Part shown: positions 9,308-18,502 of the stretch, in pieces | Numbering within the stretch: position 1 is the first letter of the stretch | Layout: every line of letters begins with the position of its first letter | Assembly (NCBI GenBank): GCA_903911355.1 | Contig: CAIWDD010000114.1 | Location: 19,718-83,717 of the forward strand | DNA: 64,000 bases | Reading direction: 5' to 3' | Source: an uncultured Nodularia sp. | GTDB taxonomy: Bacteria > Cyanobacteriota > Cyanobacteriia > Cyanobacteriales > Nostocaceae | Made by a program: the position numbers and the translations under genes | The notes under the pieces: generated by a model | Seen by the model: the letters and a program-made list of their open reading frames with translations, nothing else | Database searches by the model: none | Told to the model about the DNA's origin: nothing

Positions 9308-10378
9308 TTACTTGGCGTTCACCGTGTCAAATACTGCTTTAATTCTCTGCACTAGAGGGTCAGGAATGGGGACATAAAGAAGTTCCTCCGCAAGTGCCTT
9401 GCCTTCGGGTCCCAAAGACCATTCCAGGACATTACGCATGGCTTGCCATTTAGCATCGTCCTCATACTGTCGATAGATCATCACCCAAGCTAGACCGACT
9501 ATAGGGTAGGAATCAACACCCGAAGGGTCTGGAACTAGGAGCGCGAAATCATCGGGTACCGGCTCATCTAGTAGAGCTTTGGCTGCTGCTTCTGGAGATG
9601 GGGCTATAAAGTTTCCAGCTTTGTTTTCAATTAAGGCGGAATTGATTTTGTTTAGGGCAGCATAGGCGTAGGATAAGTAACCAATGGCTCCCTCATTCTG
9701 CTGAATGGCTGCCGCTACGCCTTCGTTACCTTGTCCGCCAATTCCCACAGGCCAGTCTACTGAAGTTCCCGCCCCAGCTGTCCAGTCTGGGCAGACAGTT
9801 TTAATGTGGTTGGTAAATACGAAGGTAGTACCACTCCCATCAGACCGGTGCGCAAAGGTAATGGGTAGGTCGGGAATCTTTAAACCAGGGTTATCTGCGG
9901 CGATGGCTGGATCAGTCCATCGAGTAATTTTTCCGGTTACGATATCACAATAACTTTTGCGGGAGAGTCTCAGTTCGAGATCTTTAACTCCTGGTAAGTT
10001 ATAGGAGAAGGATAAAAAGCCTCCGGTCATGGGAACTTGGATCGGATCGTAATTATGAGCTTCTTTGAAGGACTTGAGCCGACTTGCAGAGTCGGTGATG
10101 GGTGCTTCGCTGGCCCCAAAGTCTACGGTTTTATTGATGTACTGCTCCAAACCTGCCCCACTTCCTACGGACTGATAGCTCACCTGGACATTGGAGTTGA
10201 CTTGGCGATTATAGGCATCAAACCACCTCTGAAAAAGAGGTGCGGGGAATGTTGCCCCGGCTCCGGTAATAGCTATTTTCTGCCCACCACCACCATCCGC
10301 TCCTGGGCTACAGGCTGTTGCTACCAACATGATTGGTAGTGAAGCGATGGCTAACACAACTTTGCGATTAAGAACCAT
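9308..10378 (-). CDS. pstS: Periplasmic phosphate-binding lipoprotein PstS
   Basis: From the ATG at 10378 the protein has 356 residues and begins with a lipoprotein signal peptide ending LVATAC (lipobox Cys). The phosphate-binding fold follows: ITGAGATFPAPLFQRWFDAY, SVGSGAG, GASEAP and RSDGSGTTFVF are canonical PstS ligand loops. A GTG at 10393 is an alternative start but adds residues before the signal peptide. It delivers phosphate to PstCA. The promoter region contains a candidate Pho box, which predicts induction under phosphate limitation. Confidence 0.95.
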   Translation of the reverse strand: MVLNRKVVLAIASLPIMLVATACSPGADGGGGQKIAITGAGATFPAPLFQRWFDAYNRQVNSNVQVSYQSVGSGAGLEQYINKTVDFGASEAPITDSASRLKSFKEAHNYDPIQVPMTGGFLSFSYNLPGVKDLELRLSRKSYCDIVTGKITRWTDPAIAADNPGLKIPDLPITFAHRSDGSGTTFVFTNHIKTVCPDWTAGAGTSVDWPVGIGGQGNEGVAAAIQQNEGAIGYLSYAYAALNKINSALIENKAGNFIAPSPEAAAKALLDEPVPDDFALLVPDPSGVDSYPIVGLAWVMIYRQYEDDAKWQAMRNVLEWSLGPEGKALAEELLYVPIPDPLVQRIKAVFDTVNAK

Positions 10379-11024
10379 GAAAAATACGTCCACTTTGCGA
10401 AAGTACTACGGAGTTATATCAAAAAGACCTTGCTTCATTGATCATGACAACATCACCGGCATCACAGTCTAGGGTTATGGCGGTAGCAATGGGTTATCTG
10501 AGTCTTGCCCCGCGCCACAAGCCCCTAAGCTAAATTACATATCTAACAGCGATGTTTTAGCTGCTAGGCGAATCTTGTTGATTAGATGTAGACCTGTGAA
10601 TTTTTAGTTAATTTATCCAGATGAGCGATATTAGAATACCTCTAAAAGATACGTCTGAAGGTAAACAAAAGGTTAACAAAGGCAAAATAATATATTTTTC
10701 TGATCTATTTGCTACATTTAAAATTAAAAAGAAAGTAAGTAATTTATTGAATTTTCTGGTATAAATTAGAAGTTCTTAGGGAAAACCAAACTGTCCAGTA
10801 TGATTTTCAGGTTCAAACATGATTTTTCCCCAATTTTTTTGAGCGATCGCCATTTATTCAGAAGCTAATCACCCAAAGCCTCAAACCACAGAATTCCCTT
10901 AAGAATGTCCCGCTCACCTAACGGCGTAGCGGGTTAATATCAAAAATATTACTTATTAGCAGAGGAAGTGGGGTATAACTTTTATCCCCAAATCATATTT
11001 GGGATATTTTTCATTGAGAATTGT
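10379..11024. other. Intergenic region upstream of pstS
   Basis: No gene is visible in these 646 bp. It holds the candidate Pho box (10659-10677) and a hairpin CCCGCT/AGCGGG near 10908-10932 downstream of the AraC-type regulator gene. It also has an AT-rich stretch that probably contains the pstS promoter. Confidence 0.6.
10659..10677 (-). promoter_or_regulatory. Candidate Pho box of the pst operon
   Basis: Read on the minus strand, two 8-mers GTTAACCT and GTTTACCT are separated by exactly three bases (TTT). A weaker third unit continues upstream with the same 11-bp period. Cyanobacterial Pho boxes bound by SphR/PhoB are tandem 8-mers close to CTTAACCT with 3-bp spacers. The first base deviates in both units. 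The site is about 280 bp before the pstS ATG, which implies a long leader. Confidence 0.55.
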
Positions 11025-11858
11025 CTAATTACTAAGTTCGACTTTGAAACACCCAACTTGATGTTCCTTACGCCAAGCATGAGGTGGTAACCCATGATGT
11101 TGACGAAACTGGCGGGAGAAATGGGAAACATCTTGATAACCCAATGCTCTGGCAATTTGCTCAACTGTTTGGTAATCATTTTGCAGTAAAAAACGCGCTC
11201 CTTGCATCCGGCGTTTAACAATCCAGCTATTGACAGTTTCTCCTGTCTGCTTTCCCACCTGGTTAGTCAAGTAAGCAGGTGAGTAACCAACTGCTTCAGC
11301 TACATCACACAGTGTAATTCCTTCGTGATAATGGGCTTCAATAAATTCAAAAACTTTTTTTAATTGGGGAACACAGGGAAATATTGATTGAGGTGAGTTC
11401 AAAGCTGTGGTCTTATCTGCGGATCCTGATTTTTGAGCTTCCTGGAATTTAGCAGCACACCAACTTTTGAGCACAGCTTGTCTTTGCAACTGGGTATTAA
11501 TTGCTCTGAGTAATTCTTCTAGTGAAAAGGGTTTAGTAACATAGTCATCTGCACCTAACTCCATACCTTTGCGAATAGCCTCTCTGGTAGAGCTACCCGT
11601 GATAAAAATAAAGGGAATAATTGCTGTAACAGGATCTTGACGTAGCATGGTGAGGACAGTGTAACCATCTATATCCGCCATTGTCAGATCACAAAGCACT
11701 AAATCAGGTACATACTCCTGTGCTTGTTGGATACCAGCTAAACCATTTTGGGCGCTTATAATATGAAACCCTTTAGCTTCAAGACCCTGTACATAAAGAT
11801 GGCGGGTAACATGATCATCTTCAATTACCAGAATTTTTTTGACCGATTCGTACTTCAT
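11025..11858 (-). CDS. Response regulator with AraC-type DNA-binding domain
   Basis: A 277-residue protein. The receiver domain (about 8-125) has the acidic pair EDD, the phospho-acceptor Asp57 (LVLCDLTM), the Thr in ITGSS and the Lys in TKPF. A linker of about 45 residues leads to an AraC/XylS double helix-turn-helix (about 168-265) with LCDVAEAVGYSPAYLTNQVG and VEQIARALGYQDVSHFSRQF. It should bind DNA when phosphorylated. The kinase gene lies immediately upstream (105 bp) on the same strand, so the two probably form one system. Target and signal are unknown. AraC-type output domains are less common in cyanobacteria than OmpR or NarL types. Confidence 0.9.
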   Translation of the reverse strand: MKYESVKKILVIEDDHVTRHLYVQGLEAKGFHIISAQNGLAGIQQAQEYVPDLVLCDLTMADIDGYTVLTMLRQDPVTAIIPFIFITGSSTREAIRKGMELGADDYVTKPFSLEELLRAINTQLQRQAVLKSWCAAKFQEAQKSGSADKTTALNSPQSIFPCVPQLKKVFEFIEAHYHEGITLCDVAEAVGYSPAYLTNQVGKQTGETVNSWIVKRRMQGARFLLQNDYQTVEQIARALGYQDVSHFSRQFRQHHGLPPHAWRKEHQVGCFKVELSN

Positions 11859-11963
11859 TTTATAACAACCAAAATTATAATATTAAATGGAACATGGGGA
11901 TTTTTAAATTGACAAATCTTAAATACTCAATTAACACTTATAGTAATCAAAACATTATAATTA

Positions 11964-13445
11964 TCAGATAAAAGAGGCTTCTTTAAATGGCAACATCACA
12001 GTAATGGTAGTACCTTTATCTACTTGGCTTTCCAGATTCACTTGACCACCATGTAAATCTACTAGCGTTTTAATAATCGATAATCCTAGTCCATTACCGG
12101 GTATATTCCCAATATTACTTCCCCGGTAGAATGCTTCAAATAATCTTTGTTTATCTCTGGTTGAAATGCCAATTCCTTGGTCTTTTACCTGAAAAATAAT
12201 ATATTTTTCTTGGTAAGTAAGAATCAAATCAATCATCCTATTATTAGGAGAATATTTAATGGCATTTTCCAGGAGATTCTTCAATATATAATCTAATAAT
12301 TTTGCATCAAAAGAAGCATTGATAACTTCAAAATTAGTCACAAAATTTATTCTTTTATCGCTTAAACTCATGTGCATTTCCGCCACTAAATTATGACAAA
12401 ATTTCACTAATTCCAGTGGTTTAGGGTCAAAATTTATTCTGTCTGATTCTGCTTGAGCAAACAACAAGGTATCATCTAACATCTGGCTGATTTGTGAGAT
12501 GGCTTTTTCTATATTTTCCAACAATGATTCTATTTTTTCCTTGCTATGCTTGTCTATTTCTTCTGCAAATAAGCTATTACAAAATGAAATAATATTTAGT
12601 GGAGTACGAATTTGATGACAGACCATAGAAAGAAACTGCGCTCTCAGTTCGCTTAGTTGTTTAGCTTGTTCCAAATTTTTGTAATTTGTAATATCAACAG
12701 CTATAATTAATTCTTGTGGTTTTCCAGGTAAATTTAACATTCCATCAAGCTTAGTGACCACCTCAATTAGCGAGCGTTCTGTACCATCTTGTGTGAGGAT
12801 ATTTATCTTCTGGTATTCAAAGTCAGGTACTTCTTTTTGCAAGGATAAATTTATAGGTTTTTTAGTCTTAATTATTCCGTTAAAATCAAATTTATTTACT
12901 AGTTCCTCTTTACTATATACAGTAATTTTTTTTACTGCAGAATCTACATAATGTATTCTGTTTCCCTGAATCAGAAAAATGTTGGCTTCTATTGTTTCTG
13001 CTAAGGTGAATAATGTATTGATATTCAACGGTTTTATGCTCAAATCTATGACTTCATCGCTTAGAGGTCGAACAACAGCACAAGCAAAACTTTGACCTTT
13101 CTTTTTCATGTATATAATAGAAGTTTCAACCGTAAATATGCGCTCTTGCTTATGACGATAGCGAGATTTAAAGGTAAAATAATCTTCTGATTTTATTTTT
13201 GAGAATCTATGGATATCAAAATCTATATCTAGATGATCAAGCCTCATTAAAAGTAATTCTTCACGGGAATAGCCAGTCATTTTGCAAATTGCATCATTGA
13301 CAAAAATAAACTGGTAATTTTCTCCTAAGCAGAAAGCTGGCTCTACAGCTTGATATATCAGGAAATAAGCAAATTTTAAATCTATTTCTGCCTGTATATT
13401 TCTGGGACAATTGGCAAAAAATAACCTATTTTCGCTATAATCCAT
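11964..13445 (-). CDS. PAS-containing sensor histidine kinase
   Basis: A 493-residue kinase without clear membrane segments. Two PAS-like regions (about 30-125 and 145-255) include FVNDAICKMTGYSREELL. They are followed by HisKA with the H-box FLSMVCHQIRTPLN (His277) and a HATPase domain with N-box LLENAIKYSP, G1 DQGIGIS and G2 GNGLGLSII. It should autophosphorylate and pass phosphate to the AraC-type regulator encoded next. Being soluble, it probably reads an intracellular or partner-borne cue. The gene is AT-rich, and its upstream flank is a 1.1-kb gene-free region. Confidence 0.9.
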   Translation of the reverse strand: MDYSENRLFFANCPRNIQAEIDLKFAYFLIYQAVEPAFCLGENYQFIFVNDAICKMTGYSREELLLMRLDHLDIDFDIHRFSKIKSEDYFTFKSRYRHKQERIFTVETSIIYMKKKGQSFACAVVRPLSDEVIDLSIKPLNINTLFTLAETIEANIFLIQGNRIHYVDSAVKKITVYSKEELVNKFDFNGIIKTKKPINLSLQKEVPDFEYQKINILTQDGTERSLIEVVTKLDGMLNLPGKPQELIIAVDITNYKNLEQAKQLSELRAQFLSMVCHQIRTPLNIISFCNSLFAEEIDKHSKEKIESLLENIEKAISQISQMLDDTLLFAQAESDRINFDPKPLELVKFCHNLVAEMHMSLSDKRINFVTNFEVINASFDAKLLDYILKNLLENAIKYSPNNRMIDLILTYQEKYIIFQVKDQGIGISTRDKQRLFEAFYRGSNIGNIPGNGLGLSIIKTLVDLHGGQVNLESQVDKGTTITVMLPFKEASFI

Positions 13446-14580
13446 AAGCTTAATCTCTCCCTTTCATAAGTCAGAAAAATAGGCATTAAAAATCAAGATG
13501 ATGGCTATTAAAAAAACATATATTTATTGTTTATCTTGCTAATAATAATTTATGTATTAATTCACAAAATGTGCTATTTAAATTTTAATAACAGCATAAA
13601 AAACTTACGAAAATAAAGTTAACAATTATGTAATTTATCAAATATGAAATCTTATAACGCCACCTTGATCCATACTTTGACAATGAATGTATTATGGTTT
13701 TTAATTTCCATTACTCAATATCAAATACAAAATTATCTGCACTAGAAGTTTAAAACCCACTGCTTTTATAAAAATATCAGTGATGTTCTACCTGAATTTA
13801 GAATTAATGTAAAGATGCTAAATTTATAAGTAAGAGGTTGTTTGTCAAATATTAAACAGGTAATTTTTATATTAGGGAACAGGGAATACCGAAGGATTGG
13901 GATAGTTAACATCTAATTTTCACACAATAAGCAATCTAAAAGATAAGGTATATATTGAGATTAGGGTTTGAATGTGTATTTAGAAATATGGGCATAGAGA
14001 GTTAACTTAATTCATAAAACCTCTGATATATGATTTACATGATTAAAGATTTAACTATATTTAAGATTATTTATTCATCTACCATGAGGAACATATCTGA
14101 CGAGCAAACAATATCCTAATATGAATTCATTTGTGATATTCCAGAGTATATTTACTCCAATAGAGTGAAAATTTATAGATTCATCTATCTAAAGAAATAG
14201 GAAATGAGAATATGTGTTTTAATTAAGCTGATAAGAATTAGTGATATTTTATATTGATATTGTCGCCCCGTCAGCTATGAACCACTCTTTGGTGTTGTTG
14301 TTCACTTTCTCCCGATAATTCAATTCTGGGGCTGAGAATTTTCAGCTGAAACAAAAATAAATTCCCTGCTCACTTCCCGGTTAGTCTGTGGAGTGACTCA
14401 CAAAAATACACATCTAATACTTTTTTCTGATACCTTGACTAAGGAAATCAGGAGGATAATGTTTGTCATAATAAAACATAACCACTGACTCAGTATATTT
14501 ATGTATAAGTTATTACTTTATTAAAAGTAGAACACATAAATAACTGATAAAAACATTGTTTGAGTATTTGTGCAAATAAA
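13446..14580. other. Long AT-rich gene-free region
   Basis: I see no credible coding frame, tRNA or ordered repeat in these 1.1 kb. It separates the minus-strand kinase from plus-strand bioY, so it must hold both promoters. Its length and AT content would also fit decayed DNA or an untranslated RNA, but I see no specific motif for either. Confidence 0.5.
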
Positions 14581-15183
14581 ATGGCTGGAAGTGTAGAAAA
14601 TGTGGGAACTATTCAATTACTATGGTCTATGGTTGGTTTGCTCCTCACCATGGGTGGTACTTTCCTAGAAGCCTATAGTATTGCCTTACCTTGGAGTGGG
14701 AATAATCAAGGAACTGAGATTTTTTCTTTGGGTGTTACCTGTCAAGTTGGTGCGGTACTGTTAGTAGGTTGTTTAGGAGGTAAAAATGCTGGCGCACTAT
14801 CGCAAATCGCCTATTTAGTCATGGGTTTAACCTTGTTACCTGTATTTGCCGATGGTGGCGGTATTGGATATGTTAAACTATCTCAGTTCGGTTATCTGTT
14901 AGGTTTTATCCCTGGAGCGTGGATTTGTGGATCTTTGGCGTTTCAAGCTAGACCTAAGCTGGAAACCCTGGCTTTCAGTTGTTTGAGTGGCTTGTTAACT
15001 GTCCACTTCTGCGGTATTACTTATTTAATCATCAGTTATATTTTTCAGTGGAAAGGTACGGAAAATTTGCCTCTAATGCAAGCAATCCTTAAATATTCTT
15101 GGTTTGCACTGCCGGGTCAACTAGCTGTAGTGTGTGGTGTTACCGTAATAGCATACGTATTACGTCATTTAATGTTTTATTAG
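14581..15183 (+). CDS. bioY: BioY-family biotin transporter (ECF S component)
   Basis: A 200-residue membrane protein with about six helices. GGTFLEAYSIALPWSG, the VGCLGGKNAGALSQIAYLVMGL segment, FADGGGIGYVK and GYLLGFIPGAWICG are BioY signatures that form the biotin pocket. I prefer the ATG at 14581 over an upstream TTG at 14560, because the first helix then starts at the family position. No ECF ATPase or T component is encoded nearby, so it either shares energising modules encoded elsewhere or works alone. It precedes lspA by 217 bp. Confidence 0.88.
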   Translation: MAGSVENVGTIQLLWSMVGLLLTMGGTFLEAYSIALPWSGNNQGTEIFSLGVTCQVGAVLLVGCLGGKNAGALSQIAYLVMGLTLLPVFADGGGIGYVKLSQFGYLLGFIPGAWICGSLAFQARPKLETLAFSCLSGLLTVHFCGITYLIISYIFQWKGTENLPLMQAILKYSWFALPGQLAVVCGVTVIAYVLRHLMFY

Positions 15184-15400
15184 TTATGGCGGAGCTAGTA
15201 CCACAGTCAAGTCAAAATCGAAAAATTCATTTATAGGCTTTTGACCAATTGGAAATGATTGGGACTAATTGTACATTTTCTCGGTAATTATATGTATTTT
15301 CATAGACAAAGAGGAGATGGTGATTGTGAGATCCATTTAGTAAATGCTATTTTTATTGACATTAACCTCTACTATCTCTCACGCCCTAGTTTCTAGTTTC

Positions 15401-15871
15401 ATGCGTTTAAAAAATCATCTCTTTTGGATTACTGCCTTCATTGGTTTTTTCTTAGATCAACTAACAAAATATTGGATAGTGCAGACCTTTAGCCTGGAAC
15501 AAACATTACCAATTATACCAGGTGTATTCCATTTCACTTATGTTACTAATACTGGGGCAGCTTTTAGTCTGTTCAGCGGGAAAGTAGAGTGGTTAAGATG
15601 GCTATCGTTGGTCGTGAGTTTGCTATTGATAGCACTAGCATGGTTTGGTCAAAATTTAAGTCGTTGGAATCAGTTAGGCTATGGTTTGATTTTAGGCGGA
15701 GCTATGGGGAATGGTATTGATCGGTTCGCTTTGGGGTATGTGGTTGATTTCCTGGATTTTCGCTTGATTAATTTTGCCGTATTTAATATGGCAGATTCAT
15801 TTATTACTATTGGTATTATTTGTCTATTAATTGCTTCTTGGGAAAAAGCACCCAGTCATAGTGACAGTTAA
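15401..15871 (+). CDS. lspA: Lipoprotein signal peptidase II
   Basis: From the ATG at 15401 the protein has 156 residues, the usual LspA size. The frame is open to an ATG at 15344, but the extra 19 residues look hydrophobic and non-conserved. There are four transmembrane helices. The motifs TNTGAAFSLF, GNGIDR, VVDFLDF (Asp116) and FNMADSFI (Asp132) carry the catalytic aspartates. It cleaves prolipoproteins before the lipidated Cys, for example PstS in this window. It lies between bioY and a cell-wall synthase. Confidence 0.93.
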   Translation: MRLKNHLFWITAFIGFFLDQLTKYWIVQTFSLEQTLPIIPGVFHFTYVTNTGAAFSLFSGKVEWLRWLSLVVSLLLIALAWFGQNLSRWNQLGYGLILGGAMGNGIDRFALGYVVDFLDFRLINFAVFNMADSFITIGIICLLIASWEKAPSHSDS

Positions 15872-16212
15872 AGCTACTCTGAACACTTGATAAATGAAAA
15901 TCAAAGTATCCCCTCAACTTCCCATGTCAAAGAGAATTTTAATGTCAATTAATCCCTAAAGATATTACCCTAATATTTTCAGAAATTATAGATAGTCAGG
16001 GAGTGTGGACTCACAGTCTTGTATGCTTGGAAAGAGTAATAAACCCGACTTAGTAGGTTTTATGAGTCGATATTTTCTTGGTGTAAGATTGAATTAGTAA
16101 AAACTACCTATAGCTAATTTCTGCTGTGACTGATGTGTACAATGGTGGAATATCTGTATCGAGATTGTCAAATCGACCGAATGTTTGCCAATAATTCTGA
16201 TGTAAATAGCCT
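15872..16212. other. Intergenic region before the FHA-PBP gene
   Basis: No gene is seen in 341 bp. It probably contains the promoter of the penicillin-binding protein gene. I see no clear hairpin or operator. Confidence 0.5.
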
Positions 16213-18477
16213 ATGAGTTCCCCCCAACCTCCTCATAAGCCACAAACTGTACTTGGTCAACTGACTCAAGCAGTACAGACACTTCAAGCGAGAGTTGACT
16301 TTTCCAAGTTGGCGCTGAAGCCTAATGCTAAAGTACCAGAGATATGGGTGCAGGATACGGGGGACGAACGTGAGGTATATCCCTTGTTAGGCGATCGCTA
16401 TATACTAGGTCGTAGTTCAAAATCCTGTGATATAGTCATTCGCAATCCGGTTGTCAGCCAAATTCACCTATCACTCTCACGGGATTCAACTCAACGCAGC
16501 CCTGTTTTTGTCATCAAAGATGAAAACTCCACTAATGGTATTTATCTGGGGAAACGCCGAATTAATCGCTTAGAACTGCGTCACGGTGACATTTTTACTT
16601 TAGGACCACCAGAACTCGCAGCTTCAGTGCGGCTACAATACTTTGACCCAGCACCCTTGCATATTAAAGCAGCAACTTGGGCAGCCTACAGCATAGCAGG
16701 TGTGAGCGCCTTAGTGGGGTTAGTCATAGGGGTGGAATGGCTAAAATTTTCCGTCAGACCCTTACCCACTGCTAGCAGCGCCCCTATAGTGATTTATGCT
16801 CGCGATGGCTCGACACCCTTGCGCGAGCCTCGGAGTACCTCTCATGTAGACCTCAAGAGTTTAGAGGACTTTGGCTATTTACCCGCAGCTATAGTGGCCT
16901 CAGAAGATAGTCGTTACTATTGGCACTTTGGCGTTGACCCTTTAGGGATTTTGCGAGCTGTGTTAGTCAATACGCGCAGTGGAGATCTACAGCAGGGGGC
17001 TAGCACCATTACCCAGCAAGTGGCCAGAAGTTTGTTCCGGGACTATGTAGGCGCTCAAGACTCCTTGGGACGCAAACTGCGGGAAGCTATTGTTTCCTTG
17101 AAGCTAGAAACTTTTTACAGTAAAGATCAAATATTACTCATTTACTTAAATCGAGTATTTTTGGGGGTGGATACATCCGGTTTTGAGGATGCGGCTCGTT
17201 ATTACTTTGATAAGTCAGCCAGAGAATTAACTCTTTCAGAAGCTGCAACATTAGTGGGAATTTTACCTGCTCCCAACGCTTTTAATTTTTGTGGAAATAA
17301 CCCCAATAGGCTACAACTAGTTGACTATCGCAATCGCGTCATTAGGCGAATGTTGGACATGGGGAAAATTTCCGCAGAACAGGCCAATCGAGCTAGGCGT
17401 TCCCCAGTCCAGATTAACCCCAAAGTTTGCGAACGGCAAGCCAGCACCATTGCTCCTTACTTTTACCAGTATGTGTTCCAGGAATTGGAATCAATCTTGG
17501 GGGTAGGAGTTGCCAGAGAAGGAAATTTTATCATTGAAACCCATCTCGATCCGAGAATGCAAGCAGAGGCGGAAACAGCTTTGCGTAATCAAATCAATAA
17601 AGCTGGTTCTACCTTTGGCTTTTCTCAAGGAGCGATCGTTACCCTAGACAATAGAACTGGTAGTATTTTGTCGATGGTAGGCGGAACTGATTTTGGAAAA
17701 AGCCAGTTTAACCGTGCTGTTCAAGCCCAAAGACAACCAGGTTCTACCTTCAAAGTTTTCGCTTTTGCAGCTGCCCTAGAGAGGGGAATACCAGCCTCTA
17801 AAACTTATTCTTGCGCGGCTCTACCCTGGCAAGGCTTTACCTATAGGCCTTGTAGAACCGGTGCCCAGAATTCCTTAGATATGAGGACTGGCTTCGCCCT
17901 GTCAGAAAATCCCATTGCTCTGCGAATTGCCAGGGAGGTGGGGCTAGATAGAGTCGTATCCACCGCCAGACGTTTAGGAGTCAAGTCATCACTCGAAGCA
18001 GTTCCCGGCTTAGTACTTGGTCAAAGTGTAGTCAATGTGTTAGAAATGACTGGTGCTTTTGGCGCTATTGGCAATGGTGGTGTCTGGAATCCACCCCACG
18101 CAATTAGCAGGATTATAGACAGTAGTGATTGTCAAAATAGTCAGGATTTAAAAACTTGTCGTGTTGTCTATTCCTTTGACGAAAATCCGGACGCTAACCA
18201 GCGAGTTTTACCCACAGGTGTAGCCGATGAAATCAACCAGATGATGCGCCAAGCAGTAACTAGCGGCACCGGACGCGCTGCGGCTATCGGACTGGGGGAA
18301 GGCGGGAAAACCGGCACCACTGATAAAAATGTTGATCTCTGGTTTATTGGTTCAATCCCCAGTCGCCGGCTTGTAACTGGTATTTGGTTGGGTAATGACA
18401 ATAATTCTCCCACATCCGGCAGCAGCGGGCAAGCAGCCCAACTTTGGGGCAATTATATGAGACAAATTACCAGATAA
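16213..18477 (+). CDS. Class A penicillin-binding protein with N-terminal FHA domain
   Basis: A 754-residue bifunctional peptidoglycan synthase. An FHA domain (about 55-130) carries YILGRSSKSCDIVI and the phosphothreonine-binding loop ENSTNG. One transmembrane helix follows (about 155-175). The GT51 glycosyltransferase domain (about 195-380) has the catalytic Glu231 in EDSRYYWHFG and QGASTITQQVAR. The transpeptidase domain carries SxxK in PGSTFK (Ser511), SEN and KTGTT (Lys699). The cytoplasmic FHA domain should bind a threonine-phosphorylated partner, linking wall synthesis to Ser/Thr kinase signalling. The FHA-PBP arrangement occurs in cyanobacteria. The gene ends 25 bp before the end of the convergent DUF4335 gene. 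Confidence 0.93.
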   Translation: MSSPQPPHKPQTVLGQLTQAVQTLQARVDFSKLALKPNAKVPEIWVQDTGDEREVYPLLGDRYILGRSSKSCDIVIRNPVVSQIHLSLSRDSTQRSPVFVIKDENSTNGIYLGKRRINRLELRHGDIFTLGPPELAASVRLQYFDPAPLHIKAATWAAYSIAGVSALVGLVIGVEWLKFSVRPLPTASSAPIVIYARDGSTPLREPRSTSHVDLKSLEDFGYLPAAIVASEDSRYYWHFGVDPLGILRAVLVNTRSGDLQQGASTITQQVARSLFRDYVGAQDSLGRKLREAIVSLKLETFYSKDQILLIYLNRVFLGVDTSGFEDAARYYFDKSARELTLSEAATLVGILPAPNAFNFCGNNPNRLQLVDYRNRVIRRMLDMGKISAEQANRARRSPVQINPKVCERQASTIAPYFYQYVFQELESILGVGVAREGNFIIETHLDPRMQAEAETALRNQINKAGSTFGFSQGAIVTLDNRTGSILSMVGGTDFGKSQFNRAVQAQRQPGSTFKVFAFAAALERGIPASKTYSCAALPWQGFTYRPCRTGAQNSLDMRTGFALSENPIALRIAREVGLDRVVSTARRLGVKSSLEAVPGLVLGQSVVNVLEMTGAFGAIGNGGVWNPPHAISRIIDSSDCQNSQDLKTCRVVYSFDENPDANQRVLPTGVADEINQMMRQAVTSGTGRAAAIGLGEGGKTGTTDKNVDLWFIGSIPSRRLVTGIWLGNDNNSPTSGSSGQAAQLWGNYMRQITR

Positions 18478-18502
18478 GGGGCGGTGAATAATCACTGAAT
18501 AA

